DNA from: Liolophura sinensis
Taxonomy: Eukaryota; Mollusca; Polyplacophora; Chitonida; Chitonidae
Assembly: GCF_032854445.1 (NCBI RefSeq)
Contig: NC_088298.1
Span: 9,413,504-9,477,503 of the forward strand
Direction of reading: 5' to 3'
Length of the DNA: 64,000 bases
The position numbers and the translations under genes were made by a program. Position 1 is the stretch's first letter. Each line of letters begins with the position of its first letter. Below, one piece after another: positions 35,595 to 48,300 of the stretch. The notes below the pieces were generated by a model that saw only the letters and a list, made by a program, of their open reading frames with translations, was not told the origin of the DNA and made no database searches.

Positions 35595-37820
35595 TTACTT
35601 TTCTGCCACACTCGCAACACCTCGCCTTATTTAGCAACGGTGAGCCAAAAAGTAACAACATACACACACACATACACACCTTCTAGCACCATAGCCTATA
35701 AGCAGCATTAGGTAAAAAAAACAAAACTGGAATGGTGCAATTTATGAGACGTTGTTCATACTCTATTAAACTCACACCAATAAACGTGTAAAAATGAAAT
35801 GAATTCTACATTAAGAACACCATTCACCTGAAAACATGACAGAATATACCAACAATGAACAAAAAAAGAAGAAAAACAATGTGAAAAATAACACCACCTA
35901 CCTGTAAGTGTATTGACAAACTTTCTTCAACATAATGCTCAGCTGACACAACCAACATGTTTTCAACCTGGAGAAGGCTTTTTTTCAATTTCCTTGTGCA
36001 TACTTTCACAATTTGCTAAGCAGGTTGCACAGGCCCACTTATAACCCATCCTGACAAATAAAAAAAAAAAAATCTTTGTTATACCAGTGACTAGGCAGCT
36101 CATTTTCAAGTCATCTGAGTTTTAAAGAGATAAATTTAATGCTTATCCGGGCATTTCTAGCCACACTGGCAATACAGGCTAGAGCTTTCCTGTGTTAACG
36201 CAAAATAAAGCTATATACATGTAGCCTCCAACTTACTTACTGTATATATTATTTGAACAAGCTTAATTTTTTGACATAATCAAATCCAAATCAGATAAAG
36301 ACTTCACACTTTGATGCATGTATATAAGGAAAAGTCTGCGTACGAATCAGAGACTAGGGTTATTAATATGAATGAAATATAATTGGTTATATCACAAATG
36401 GCTATTTCAAAAGTGATTAATTAAAGTGGGTGCCTTATCTCAGGGTAGCTCCTTTCAACTGCACATTAAGGTTTCACTTTTGGATGACAAAATGTTCATT
36501 TACTGAAGATCTTCAACCTTTTTAACTTCTAAAGCACTTATTTCAATTGAATTTATGCATCCAATTATTATGAAAATGACCCTAAAAATGACTTCTTTGT
36601 ATCACCAAAGATGCAAGCTTCATAAAACTGGGCAAATTTTTCTCTGCACCCCATAGTTCTCTCAGAATGTTTTAAAATATTGGCAGCAAAGGCAACTGAA
36701 AAGGTTGACGAATTAGTTCGGATTACACAGACACTTTGGTAAATTTCACACACAAAGTTTGCAAATTTTGTTTATTCTGAGAATTCTCAGCTATTGATCT
36801 TAAAAAGGTCACTGATATTTGTTTGGAAGGTAAAATATCCTACTGGAAAATGCATGTTTCAGCATCAAAGTTAACATCTTACACCTCTGAAAGCACACTT
36901 CCTGAGGCAGAAATTTGAGTAATTTACTGTATGGTAAAAAGTGGAATATATTCTGTTTTATGAGTCACAGTTATTAATATTCAAGATCTTGAATTTATAC
37001 ATATTGAAACAGTTTATCAATTAAACCATGAAATATTAAAATGATGAAAGGAAATGAGCTATGGACAATTTTTTTTTAATTCAGAACCTCCTGATTTATC
37101 AGTCAAATATAAGAAAAAATGCTGACAAGTTTGCACAAAAATATCGAAATGTACCATTTATTTATTTGATTGAGGTCTTCTGGTGTCAAATAACCAGATA
37201 TGGTAATGAACCACATCCACATTTCAAGAGTTTTCAAGCACACGTATATGATATGCCGTCAACAGCACAACTGTATCCCTTGCTATATAGGTCTCCTAAT
37301 TTTTAGAAACGTCAATACGAGTCGGAATATCCACTACTCTTTTTCAATATCTACATTAAGATAAAGAAATGACTGCTCCAGACCAAAACTGAAACTGAGC
37401 TAATATACAACAGAAATTACAGAAGTTCAATGTCAGTTCAATATTTGTTTTGAGTGTTTTTTTAGGTGCTGACAAGGTGGTTTCTTCTGCGATTCGAAAT
37501 TCATGCTGGGAAGCTTACCTCTCTTGTATGCTGATATGATGAACCATGTCCATCAGGACAAAATGTACATTCCATACTGATGACAAAGATTACAGCCCAT
37601 CATTCCTGGGAGATAACTTGAGATAGACGATAGATGCTAGAATATCTGGGTGATGTTCCTGAAATGACAAATATTGACAAATTATAACAATATAAATGCA
37701 ATTTTTTGAGAGCAACATGAAACACTGATGACATTTAATCCATAGTATGTACTGGTATGTATGCTTGCGTTTGTCATATTTAACAATTTTTCAAAAAATT
37801 ATGACAACAAGGAGTCACTA
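35595..37820. other. Non-coding stretch
   Basis: AT-rich unique DNA; no exon or element recognised. Confidence 0.45.
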
Positions 37821-37825
37821 AGTAT

Positions 37826-38215
37826 GTGTACATGTTCAGGGAGAGTCCATGCCACCAATGTGATGAAGATACCTATGTGGCCAGACACGACACCCCACCT
37901 TGACAGTTTGCAACCAGTCCTGTCTCCTTGCTTTAACCTCTCAATGCTGAGCGCCAAGTGAAGCGCCAATTAAGGTACCATTTTCAAAAGTATCCAAATT
38001 TGATCCCAGCTCTCCTGACTCTGATTTATTTATTTAATTGGTGTTTTATGCTGTACTCAAGAATATTTCACTTATATGACGGCAGCTAGCATTATGGTGG
38101 GAGGAAACTGGGCAGAGCCCAGCGGAAACCCACGACCATCCGCAAGTTGCAGCAGACCTTTCCAATTACATCCTGACTTTGAGGCAGACAATCTAACCAT
38201 TATTGGCCACAGTAG
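37826..38215 (-). mobile_element. SINE-B, interrupted by a SINE-A
   Basis: On the - strand the head (right; box A-like TGGCCAATAATGGTTAG, then GCCTCAAAGTCAGGA) is separated from its body (left; GCGCTCAGCATTGAGAGG, AAAGCAAGGAGACAGGACTG, GGGGTGTCGTGTCTGG) by the SINE-A at 38025-38170. Confidence 0.75.
38025..38170 (-). mobile_element. SINE-A, 5'-truncated, nested in SINE-B
   Basis: Tail and body end at GCAGACCTTTCCAATTACA. The flanks 38013-38024 (TCCTGACTCTGA) and 38171-38182 (TCCTGACTTTGA) match at 11 of 12 bases. The host sequence on both sides is one SINE-B copy. Confidence 0.88.
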
Positions 38216-39099
38216 CTGTCAATAGCTCACAGTAAAATTTTGATACAAATGAAGACACTTCATGAGCTTTAGAACCTTTAATTTCCAACAGGGTTTTTGA
38301 CACAATAGCAAGTAATGTGATTTTAGTTAACCTTGTTGATATATGTATGCGCATTGTTAATGTAGTCTTGTCAATTATTTTCTCTAATTCTTTTTTGCCT
38401 CTTTTGCTAATCTTTTAATGCAGCTCTGCAAACTGTAGTAGCTAATTCTGTGTGCCTATTTGCTGTATCAGATTGACAAATTGGAATTTTGAAAAAAGGG
38501 CTTACATATCAAACCATCGTTATTAAACATGTGGTGTTAATATATTTATATATGCCTCTATAAGAACTTGTTGACATTGTAGACATCTCGAATAAGGTAC
38601 TTAAAGCGGTTTGGTTTACCCCTTTATTCCGGTCCGCAAATAGTTGATTATCAATCATACAAATGCAATGTCATCATCGTGTGTCAATCTTTCAGATTTC
38701 TGCAGGAATTCTCTCAAATGATGTTAACTAGCTTGTACTTCGCCTGTTTAGAAAAGCACATACAAGTCACATACCTATCCCTTTACACTTTCAAACGACA
38801 CCACGCCACCGGCGCCATGCACCTTTCTGGTTTCGTGGTTGTTATGGGACGTCCACGCACCACAGTACAACAACAACACACGTGTAACCCTGAAAACAAC
38901 TGATGATTGGCTTTGACAGATCCTCTATTTTTTCATTTCTTGAAATGACAGATTGCGAATTTCTTTTTAACCTCCTTTTTTTCTACTTTTTATCTCAACT
39001 GAAGAAAGGTGTCACAAAAACAGCGTGGTTGCACTAAAGAAGGCAAGTGGTGTTTTGATTCCACAAACAAGCAAGCACATGCTTTTTGACAGCCTTTCC

Positions 39100-39256
39100 C
39101 GCACATTTTTTCCCAAGTCCATTGCAGACGACCGGAAGTTAGTTGGCTCATCATGTCCCAGAACGCAACGCGCTGCCACGTAAACGGCCATATTGAATTC
39201 TGCTTGGACGTGTTTGCGTCGGAGTTGGAAAACAAATCTCGGCTCATACTGGCACG
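39100..39256 (+). promoter_or_regulatory. Probable GORASP promoter and 5' UTR
   Basis: The stretch just upstream of the start codon is richer in CpG than its surroundings and has no TATA box. A GGCCATATTG motif at 39186-39195 fits the GCCATNTT core of YY1-type elements, which often sit at or just after the start site of TATA-less housekeeping promoters. The transcription start cannot be placed from sequence alone. Confidence 0.3.
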
Positions 39257-39319
39257 ATGGGAGGGTCGCAGAGCGTTGAGGTGCCTGGCGGGGGGACAGA
39301 AGGCTATCATGTCCTCAGA
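39257..39319 (+). CDS. GORASP2: GORASP exon 1 (residues 1-21)
   Basis: Contains the start codon. The first residues [12 protein letters not shown] match the family N-terminus, including the myristoylation glycine at position 2. The exon ends in phase 0 with AGA followed by the donor GTAAGT. His18 lies in the last codons. The start is chosen because this is the conserved family start, with GGCACG just before the ATG. Confidence 0.92.
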
Positions 39320-42300
39320 GTAAGTGTCATGGCACCTGATGTGCCGGAATAAATGAGCAAATATACTTGTTACCGGTGCGGTCGTGGCACCCTGCAGGGT
39401 TGTAATTCCATATAACAACAACAACAATTTTCTGTTTACTCAATTTAATGTCCGATTCCCAGCAACCTCTGAATCCTGGTGTTTGATGTAGACAGTTGAA
39501 TTTTATTACCGATCTCTCGTTCTTAACGCGTAAAAGAGTTTGCGTTAGGCACAACAGCATTTTGGTGAAAAACCATTACATATGTGACACTATAGGAAAT
39601 GACACCTTATGTTCAAAGTAAATCAAGCAGCCTACTCTGCAGTTATGTACCTTATTCGCAGTGTGACTCTGGGAAAATGTAATTTTGACTTGAGCAAGTG
39701 TGATGTCAGCACTTTTATACACTACATGTAAGCTGACAAGCCAAATTAAGTAGACATTTTTGTGTAGGCCTATTCTGTAATATGGCACAGAAGTCCGAGA
39801 TCAAGCAATTGCCCCAGCAAGGGCTGAAGCAAAGAACACCTATTTTGCCACTCTCATCAGCAACCAGTCAGCCCTGGTTGTACCAAAAACATCATTTGAG
39901 CTTTACGATTTCGATAGATCATAATTATACAAATCCAGCGAATACACTGTCACTGAAAGCAGTTTAAAAATGTTGTCAAAAGAAATTAAATCTTTTTAGT
40001 CGGTTCAGCTAAATACAGAAATGAGTTGCATGTGACCCATAACCAAGTGCCCTAGGCCAATATTTGTTGAAAAAATGTCAAGTCAAATTACAAGGGGAAA
40101 TCTGTCACTGATGTAATGTGCCCCACAATGCAACGTTTGCTTGTGGATGGCACATGTACTAGCCTAAACAGTATGACCATGGAGTATACACAATATGACC
40201 ATGTAGTTTAAACTATTGGTAGTTCTCTGTTCGATAGAAATAAAGTTACATGTAGAAAATAGAGCAAGTTGCATCAGAGGCTGCATGTTTACAACCCACT
40301 GTCGTGTATAACATTGGAAGTTTGCTGAACGTTTCCCGTCATCTACACTACAAGGGGGAGGTAAATCAGTCAGAAAAAGTAAATCTTTCGCCATGTTTCT
40401 AAATGTAGCAACCTGAGGGTATGGGTAGAAGGAAACCCCAGATAAGACTGAAGATGCGATTGTCCACTTGGAGGCAGATACGTGTCAGATGTCATTCGGA
40501 AGTCTTAATTATTTGTAGACTATTTTTAATGTTGCAGCAGATTTTTTTGCATTTGCCTATTTCAACCAAAATCTTTAGTCATTAATTTCACATTTACTTG
40601 TCTCTGGGCTCAATTCCTGTTCTGAAACATCACATTGACCGAATCAGGGCTCATTTTTTAAAAGGAATCTCCAAAACCCCAAATTTCCTCTAAATCATAG
40701 CCTCAGTGGATAAGTCTGTTGTTTCAATCCTGTTGTTGGCTAGGTACATAAAACAACGTTTACCACAAGATGCACACAGACACATATACACTGTTATATT
40801 TAGTCAAATTGGAAATGTTTTCCATGGATTGTTAGGTTATGTCAGCTTCCCACTAAGTTTATGTGTTAATGAGTTTTAAAGAAATTAACATTTAAACAGA
40901 AACAAGCAAGTAAAGAAACAGAACCATTCGTTTGTCCGATGTGTGATTTTACAGCATCGTAAATATTCTAATTTGTCACTTATATTTATTTATTTATTTG
41001 ATTCTTGTTTTACGCGGTACTCAAGAATATTTCACTTATACGACGGCGGTCAGCATTATGGCAGGTGGAAACCGGGTAGAGCCCGGGGGTAACCCATGAC
41101 CATCCACAGGTTGCTGGAAGACCTTCCCACGTACGCCGGATAGAAAGCCAGCATGAGCAAGGTTTGAACTCACAGCGATTGCATTGGTGAGAGACTCCTG
41201 GGTCATTGCGCTGCTGTCACTTATAAGTTGTATGATGGGTGCTGTGTTTATGAATGAAAGAAGCTATTGAAGAATTACTGTGATGTAAGCAAGTATGTTG
41301 TTCGTTAAGCATTATACTGAAAAATGATTGTATTTGGTGTATAACAGGTACAGGACTCCTGGGTCATTACGCTGCTGTCACTTATAAGTTGTATGATGGG
41401 TGCTGTGTTTATGAATGAAAGAAGCTATTGAAGAATTACTGTGATGTAAGCGAGTATGTTGTTCGTTAAGCATTATACTGAAAAATGATTGTATTTGGTG
41501 TATAACAGGTACAGGATGGATCGCCCGGCCATGCGGCAGGACTGGAGGCTTTCTTTGATTTTATTGTTGCCATAGGAAATAACAGATTGGTGAGTTTTGC
41601 TGGCTGTTCTCTGTGATACAACATGATATAAAGTAGGATATGAAAGTGCACATAATTTGCTTGTAACACAAGAGCAAAGACGACAGTGTGTTGGTTGTTA
41701 TAGTGTGAGGATTCCAACAAGTAATTGAGCTGGAAGAGGGTAATGCTTCACACAAGTTAAACACTTGTTCAAGATTGCTTCTGCATATTATAGTTTACAA
41801 ATACTTCATTCAGAAAGAACTGATCCAGTAAGCCACACATCCGGTAAGCCACACATCCAGTAAGCCACACATCCAGTAAGCCACACATCCAGTAAGGCAC
41901 ACATCCAACAAGTTTAATTGGGGTAGTCTCACACTCAGATTTTGGATCTGATATTTGGTATAGTCAGCTGAAGACATTAGTAGTGTACAGAGCTGATATT
42001 CTGCCAGGACATCATATGGTTTGTTATACAGAAAAGAAAGAAATGTAATAAAAAAGAAGACAATTGGTGCTTGAAGTCACTGACCTTGTCTGTTGTTAAC
42101 CATCATAGATTTAGCGAGAAGACAAAATCCAGATGTCTCATTTCCAACTTTTCCCCTATTTTCTTTATCGTTCAGGTGTTAATTTTGTCATAGTAGGGAG
42201 ATATCACCCACCACCAAACACCCCAACCCTCTGTGGATAAACCTATGCTAGCCATTGTCTGAATGTTCACGAACAAGCACACAAGGGAGATAACTTATAG

Positions 42301-45300
42301 AATACATGCCTAAGATGATTGGGTATTGCTGCAAAACTGTTGGGAATATTGCGTCATGAATGTGGGATACTGTGAGGTCAGAAGTGTCAGTTACATTTGT
42401 CAGTTGTGTTTTCACAAATGAGTCATTTGTGGCTACATGTACATGTAGTTGCTGATAGACGCCATGTGTTCTTGCATAATGCATACAGTGCAAGTGTTGT
42501 GTGTTATGCATTTGCTTGCTTAGGCTTAACCTTATGACTGGTGTCCTCGTGAGAAACTATTTAATCAGCAGTTCTCACAAAAATTGTTTCAGTGTTGGGT
42601 AGAATCATCTTGTGCATACCTTAGGTAAAGAGAATGCACATGCTATTTCTTTTTTTTTTTTTTGCTTTTTTTCAATGTATGAAAGCAATTCAGACTTTCT
42701 CAGGTCTTATATTTATTTATTTACGTCATACTCGAGAATATTTCACTCATAAGACAGCAGCTTGGTCCATATAATTTAAGACACTACTGTAGCTCTTCAG
42801 AATTACCTTGGTCTGTGTTTTTTTTGCTATAGAACCAGGACAATGACAGTTTAAAGGAACAGCTAAAGTCTAACATGGAAAGACCTGTGAAGATGACAGT
42901 GTATAGCAGTAAGACCCAGGGCGTGAGAGAAGTGACCATCACCCCCAGCCAGACCTGGGGAGGTCAAGGTCTGCTAGGGGTCAGCATCAGGTGAGGGGCT
43001 CATTGTATCTGCTTAGGAAAGAAGAAAACTCAGATCAGATGTAACTTGCGGCCTCGTCCAAAACAATGAACACTTCCGTTTTTGCTGCAGTTATCACAGC
43101 GTCTACGCAGTGAATGAAGCCATTCTTTCTTAAATAAAATAAGGATCTGTTCCATATGTATTATACAAAACACCATATTGAAAAATATGCATTATTTTGC
43201 CTTACAGGTTCTGCTCATTTGAAGGTGCTAATGAAAATGTTTGGCATGTTTTGGTGAGTTGGTTTTAGTTGACTTTGAGAAATGACGCTTAAATTTTCGA
43301 CCCCAGTTCACAACAACATAATTATTAGTACTTTTCTTAATTACGCCGCATGGAATAGCAATAGTAAGACTGTTGGGCCCCTGCTGACTGAAAAGAGGGA
43401 GTCACTCTCTCTGCAGATAAGGTTGGGTTGAAATCGGGCTTCAGATGCAGTTGTAGTTGGTACTGCTTAGGTTCCAAGCTGCCCTCAGTTTGTAGAATAA
43501 GACATATTGCACCTTGCGAACATTTTATCCTGGTTTCGATTGACTGGTTGAATGGGTGAGCCACGACATTAAGCCGTGTCTCCTTCCATAAAACTCACTG
43601 TTATCATTAAATTCATGCATGTCGATATCAGTCATTCACTGACATGACTAAAAAATTTTTGCAGGATCAAAGTGACGATCTTCTCAAAAATTAAGATTTA
43701 AAGGTGTGAAATGAACTAGATTTCATCTACATCGCATTAAAACAACACAGAAGAGGATAAAACTGACAACCATTTATATGTCTAAAATTATGATTAATTT
43801 CCTCTTTACACTGACCTGTGCTCAATTTCAGGTCATTGTTTTTAGTTTTAAAACTGTATCAATGACGAGATGTTTTGAGTTGTGTTTCGCAAGCTTGTGT
43901 TGTGGTTTACAGGACATTCATCCAAACTCCCCTGCAGACCTGGCGGGACTCCGAGCTAACACAGATTACATCATAGGGGCAGATTCCGTTCTTCATGAGG
44001 TCAGTTTCATTTTATTTTTTTTTTATTTTTTTTTGTGTTGTAAGGAAATTGTAAGGTCGATTATACACATCATAAGCGCAGACTAAAATGGGATCCTCTG
44101 TGGCGAGATGGCGCTTTGAGGGCCTTGGGCCAGTTGGTCAAAAGTGTATTAGCAGTTACGACCAGTATTAAGTGCCAATAATTTTGTTTGAGGTATTAAG
44201 GGTTAAGCCTGGCTTAACTTTTAATATTCTTTTGAACAGCTGACCTCTGGAATTATGTTGTCACATGTGAAAGTCCATTTTAAAGGATTTCTTCAGCGTT
44301 AAAACCTTGGTGTATTAAAAAACAATGATAAAGACTGAGAAAATGTGAATTGCTCTGCCTAATTGTTGGAAAATTGCAGCGTATTAAATCCAATACAGAA
44401 ACAAAAGATTTTCTGTTCATTCCATGTTTTACCTGATGTGATGTCACCCAGGAACTGATGGCGTCACCCATCAGTGATGTATAGCACATAATGGCATCGT
44501 GATCATTGTTTTCATTGTTTTCATCCAACTTTTACATTTAACAGAAAAAGGTTATTTTTGCCTGAAAATGTACACGCCCTCCATTTACCACACTTTACAA
44601 TTTGCAGTTAGACTGAAGAATTTGTTTTTCTTTCAGTCTGAAGATTTGTTCACGCTCATTGAATCACATGAAGGGAAACCTCTAAAGTTATATGTGTACA
44701 ACGCAGATACAGATTCCTGTAGGGAGGTTACTATCACACCTAATGGAGCCTGGGGTGGAGAAGGCAGGTAAGTGTACAGGGGAAGAAGAGAGATTTATCT
44801 TAGAAAGGAGTCTCTCACCAATGCGATCGCTGTGAGTTCAAGTCCAGCTCATGCTGGCTTCCTCTCCGGCCGTATGTGGGAAGGTCTTTCAGCAACCTGC
44901 GGATGGTCGTGGTTTTCCGCCCACCATAATGCTGGCCGCGTAAAACACCAATCAAAAAAAAAAAAAAAAATCTTAGAAAGGTGTTTTGACTCCCTTTTCT
45001 CCCTTACTCCCTTTTCCTCCATCCACAGAACTGAGCACCATCATTGAATGATAAATTGTTGAGTATGGCATTAAACAACAGTGGCGAGAGAGGAAAGAAA
45101 AAGACACAAAGTAAATGTCTCTGAAAAGAAACAAAAGCAGATAATATGCTATGTTTTTGGAATTGTTTTTTCAGCATGGGTTGTGGAATAGGCTATGGAT
45201 ATTTGCATCGCATTCCCAAGCGTCAGTTCCCCTCCTCGATACCCCCGGGCCAGATGACAGACAAGCCCCCGCTGGAGGGGCGTGGTGGTTAACAGTACAG

Positions 45301-48300
45301 CCCCAGGAAAACAAGCAGATGGATTCTCAGACGTAAGAACCCCCCGCCATCGTATGCATGAAGTATTCTCGAGTACAGCATAAAACACCAATCAAAGCAA
45401 TTTTTACATGCCAAGTCCAGTAAACAGCATATTAAGAAATAAACCCAAACATTTCAAAAACTCCAAAACAATGAAGCAGTGTGATAAGTAAATATTACTT
45501 CTATTTCAGGTGCCTCTCAGTGCATCCGGACAGACATTAAGTCAAGGTATTGGACAGATTTCACTGAACCCAGCCTTGAGTACAGGTGAGTTGACCATTG
45601 TGATGATTTGTTACTATAAGAAATCAGTATTCAGTCAGTGATGTTAATCAACATATTCCTGTGAGGGGACACCTATATTGGTTTGTGCTTCTTTGGTGTA
45701 AAAAAATGTAAAAATGAAAGAAGAAAAATTTACTTCTTCATTTTAACCTGCGGATGGCCATCGGTTTCCTCCCACCATAATGCTGGCTGTTGTCGTACAG
45801 TTGAAATGAAATATATACATTTTGTCTTACCTTGATGTTTTTATAATTTTGCACTTTTGAAGGGTTTCCGTTCATATAGATTCATTTTAAACAAGAGAAA
45901 ATTGTTTTGCCTCCAATCTAGACTATTATTATATTAACACACTGCTCCAAAAAATGAGGTGCATAAACCAAAAATTAAAATTGATGTGGCCTAATGTACA
46001 TAAAGTCTCCAGTACAGCTGCAAACACATCTGCGCATGCTAGTGATGCCACTGTACCTGGCTACTTCCAGCTATGCCACAACATTACAGGGCTCAGTTGT
46101 TCAAAGTGTATCAGGACCTCAGCCTGGTATCGACGTTAGTCCAGACTAAAGCATCATTTAAGTTGTATTAGGATCAGACTGGTATATAAGATTTCAGCCC
46201 AGCTTAAATATAATACACTTTTGAACAACCGACCCTCTGAATTTGGTGACAGCCCAGAATTCAGCCAATGTCTAAGGCTTAGGTGTTTTTGACTTGAAAC
46301 TACAGTATTCTAGAGCTCATGTAAAGTGTCCAGTGTCTCAATGTACGAACCCCCTGCCAAGGGTTGTAATGCGTATTTACAGACCAGCCACACGGGTGTG
46401 ATTGTCGTACAGCAAAGAAATCCCAGTCATGCGCTGTCAAATCTGCTATCTTCCTTATTATGCAGCACTGGATGCACATGGAAAGATCTGGCAGTAACCT
46501 GCAGATGGTTTTGGGTTTCACCTGAGCTCTGTCCGGTTTCTTCCCACCATAATGCTGGACTCTTATTGCATAAGGGGAATATTCTTGAGTACAGAGTAAA
46601 ACACCAATCAAATAAGTAAATATATATCATACACCATTTTCAATGTGTTCCTAAGGAAACTAATGCGCTACAATGTTGGTAGAAACATTCATCATCCTAA
46701 ACAACTGTTAATCGCTTCATTTGGAATATTGGTTTCAATCTGTTTAACAGCGAGTCCCACAATACCAGTTGTCCCTCCTTTCAACTCGACACCAGGTGGA
46801 ATGGTGACAGTGCAAGGTCAGTGTGTGTTACTATTCGTGTTCAGTATTGTTTTGGTTGACCTAAAATTAAAATAGATGTCCTAAAATGTTACCTTTGGTG
46901 CCAAAGCTAAAATTGTCACTCTAGTGTATCATTTTACATGTACTTATCAAACAAACCTTTGTGTGACCAGTAAAGCTATCAGAATCTCATTTTGCCCTGT
47001 ATGTTTATCCTTCAGGTCTGCCGCCACCCTCCACGTTACCAAATATCGCAGGTCTTAATAACTTGCCTCCTTTGCCGGCTCCCATATCTATAGCAGGCTT
47101 ACCCCCGATGCCCATGCCTCGGATGACAATGCCACCCTTATCATCCATGAGCACATTACCGACAACAGGTAAGTGATTGCAATTACTGCCTACTGGCTTT
47201 TTAGCTCACCTGTATAAAGTACAGGCATAGCTTATGTCGTACCCCAAGCATTGGCGTCAGCGTCCAGTAATAGAGAAAACAATGTTAAACAAAATGTTAG
47301 GAGTTGTATCTTTAAAAGTACAGCAGGTATTCAGCACAGTGATTGCACATATGTAGCGCACCATAGCACGTTTGAGATATTCCATCAGTGATTTCTTACT
47401 AAGTGTGTTGTGTATAAGTATCAATGTTGAACAAAATGTTGGGGTTGGTATCGGGCTTAGGGTTTGCACACTTGTAGAGCACAATTACACGAGGGGATAT
47501 TTCATCAATGATTGGGTGTGTGCATATTAAATACCCTACATTACTGAATTCCTGACTTAGTGTATTTTGTATTAGAATCAGAGTTAAACAAAGTGTTATG
47601 GGTGGCATCCCAAAAAGTATTGTATGTATTGACCTGAAGTTTTACATGCATATAAAGCACAATGACGCATGGCGGATGTTCCATCGCTGATGTTCTGTGA
47701 GCATATTAATGACTGTAAATCACCCAAATTCACGTTTTCAGTTATGTATGAATTGAGCTGAAGTTTTGCACTCATGTGTCTCATACAGGGGAGCCCTTTG
47801 GTAACTTTGCCACTAATTCTAAGTTATTATCAGCTTTGTTATGACGCTGTTATTGCCAGTTCGTCTTCTTAACCAACAAAATTTTTCCAGGCTTGCTGTT
47901 AATTTCCATTTTTAGCCCCCCAATAAGTCTTGGTATATAGGTTGGGAATGGTGGTTAGCCGGTCGCATTTTTGACATTATTTAGTTTATGAGGTGCCAAA
48001 ATGCAAGAAAACATTAAAACTTTTTTTGGGGTTTGTCGTAGCTGTTGCACATTAGTTTTTGAGTATGCGCTGGTAGGTGAAATCCTGATCCTTATATGTT
48101 GGAAGTCTGTCAGTTGCCTGCCAAAAGGTGTTGGTTTAAACCAGGGTCTCTGGTGTACTCAGCCTGTGACACTTACTACTGTGGTATAATTGAAATATTG
48201 TTGAATACAACATAACGCCATATTTAGTCAGTCAGCCAATAATGCATTTAAATTTTACAAATGCCGTTCATTAAAATGATTTTTATATTAAATGTGTCTT

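Noticed and set aside
38780-38830. Short ATG-led - strand frame (MAPVAWCRLKV) in a GC-richer patch upstream of GORASP, as a possible divergent gene's first exon.
   Set aside because: Only 11 codons, no convincing donor and no homologous continuation.
38990-39427. 145-codon - strand open frame over GORASP exon 1.
   Set aside because: No recognisable domain; overlaps the conserved first exon and promoter.
45258-45300. Alternative GT donors inside exon 7 to avoid the frame break.
   Set aside because: The GT sites at CGTGG, GGTGG and GGTTAAC leave the wrong phase for exon 8 and would drop the conserved DGFSD end.
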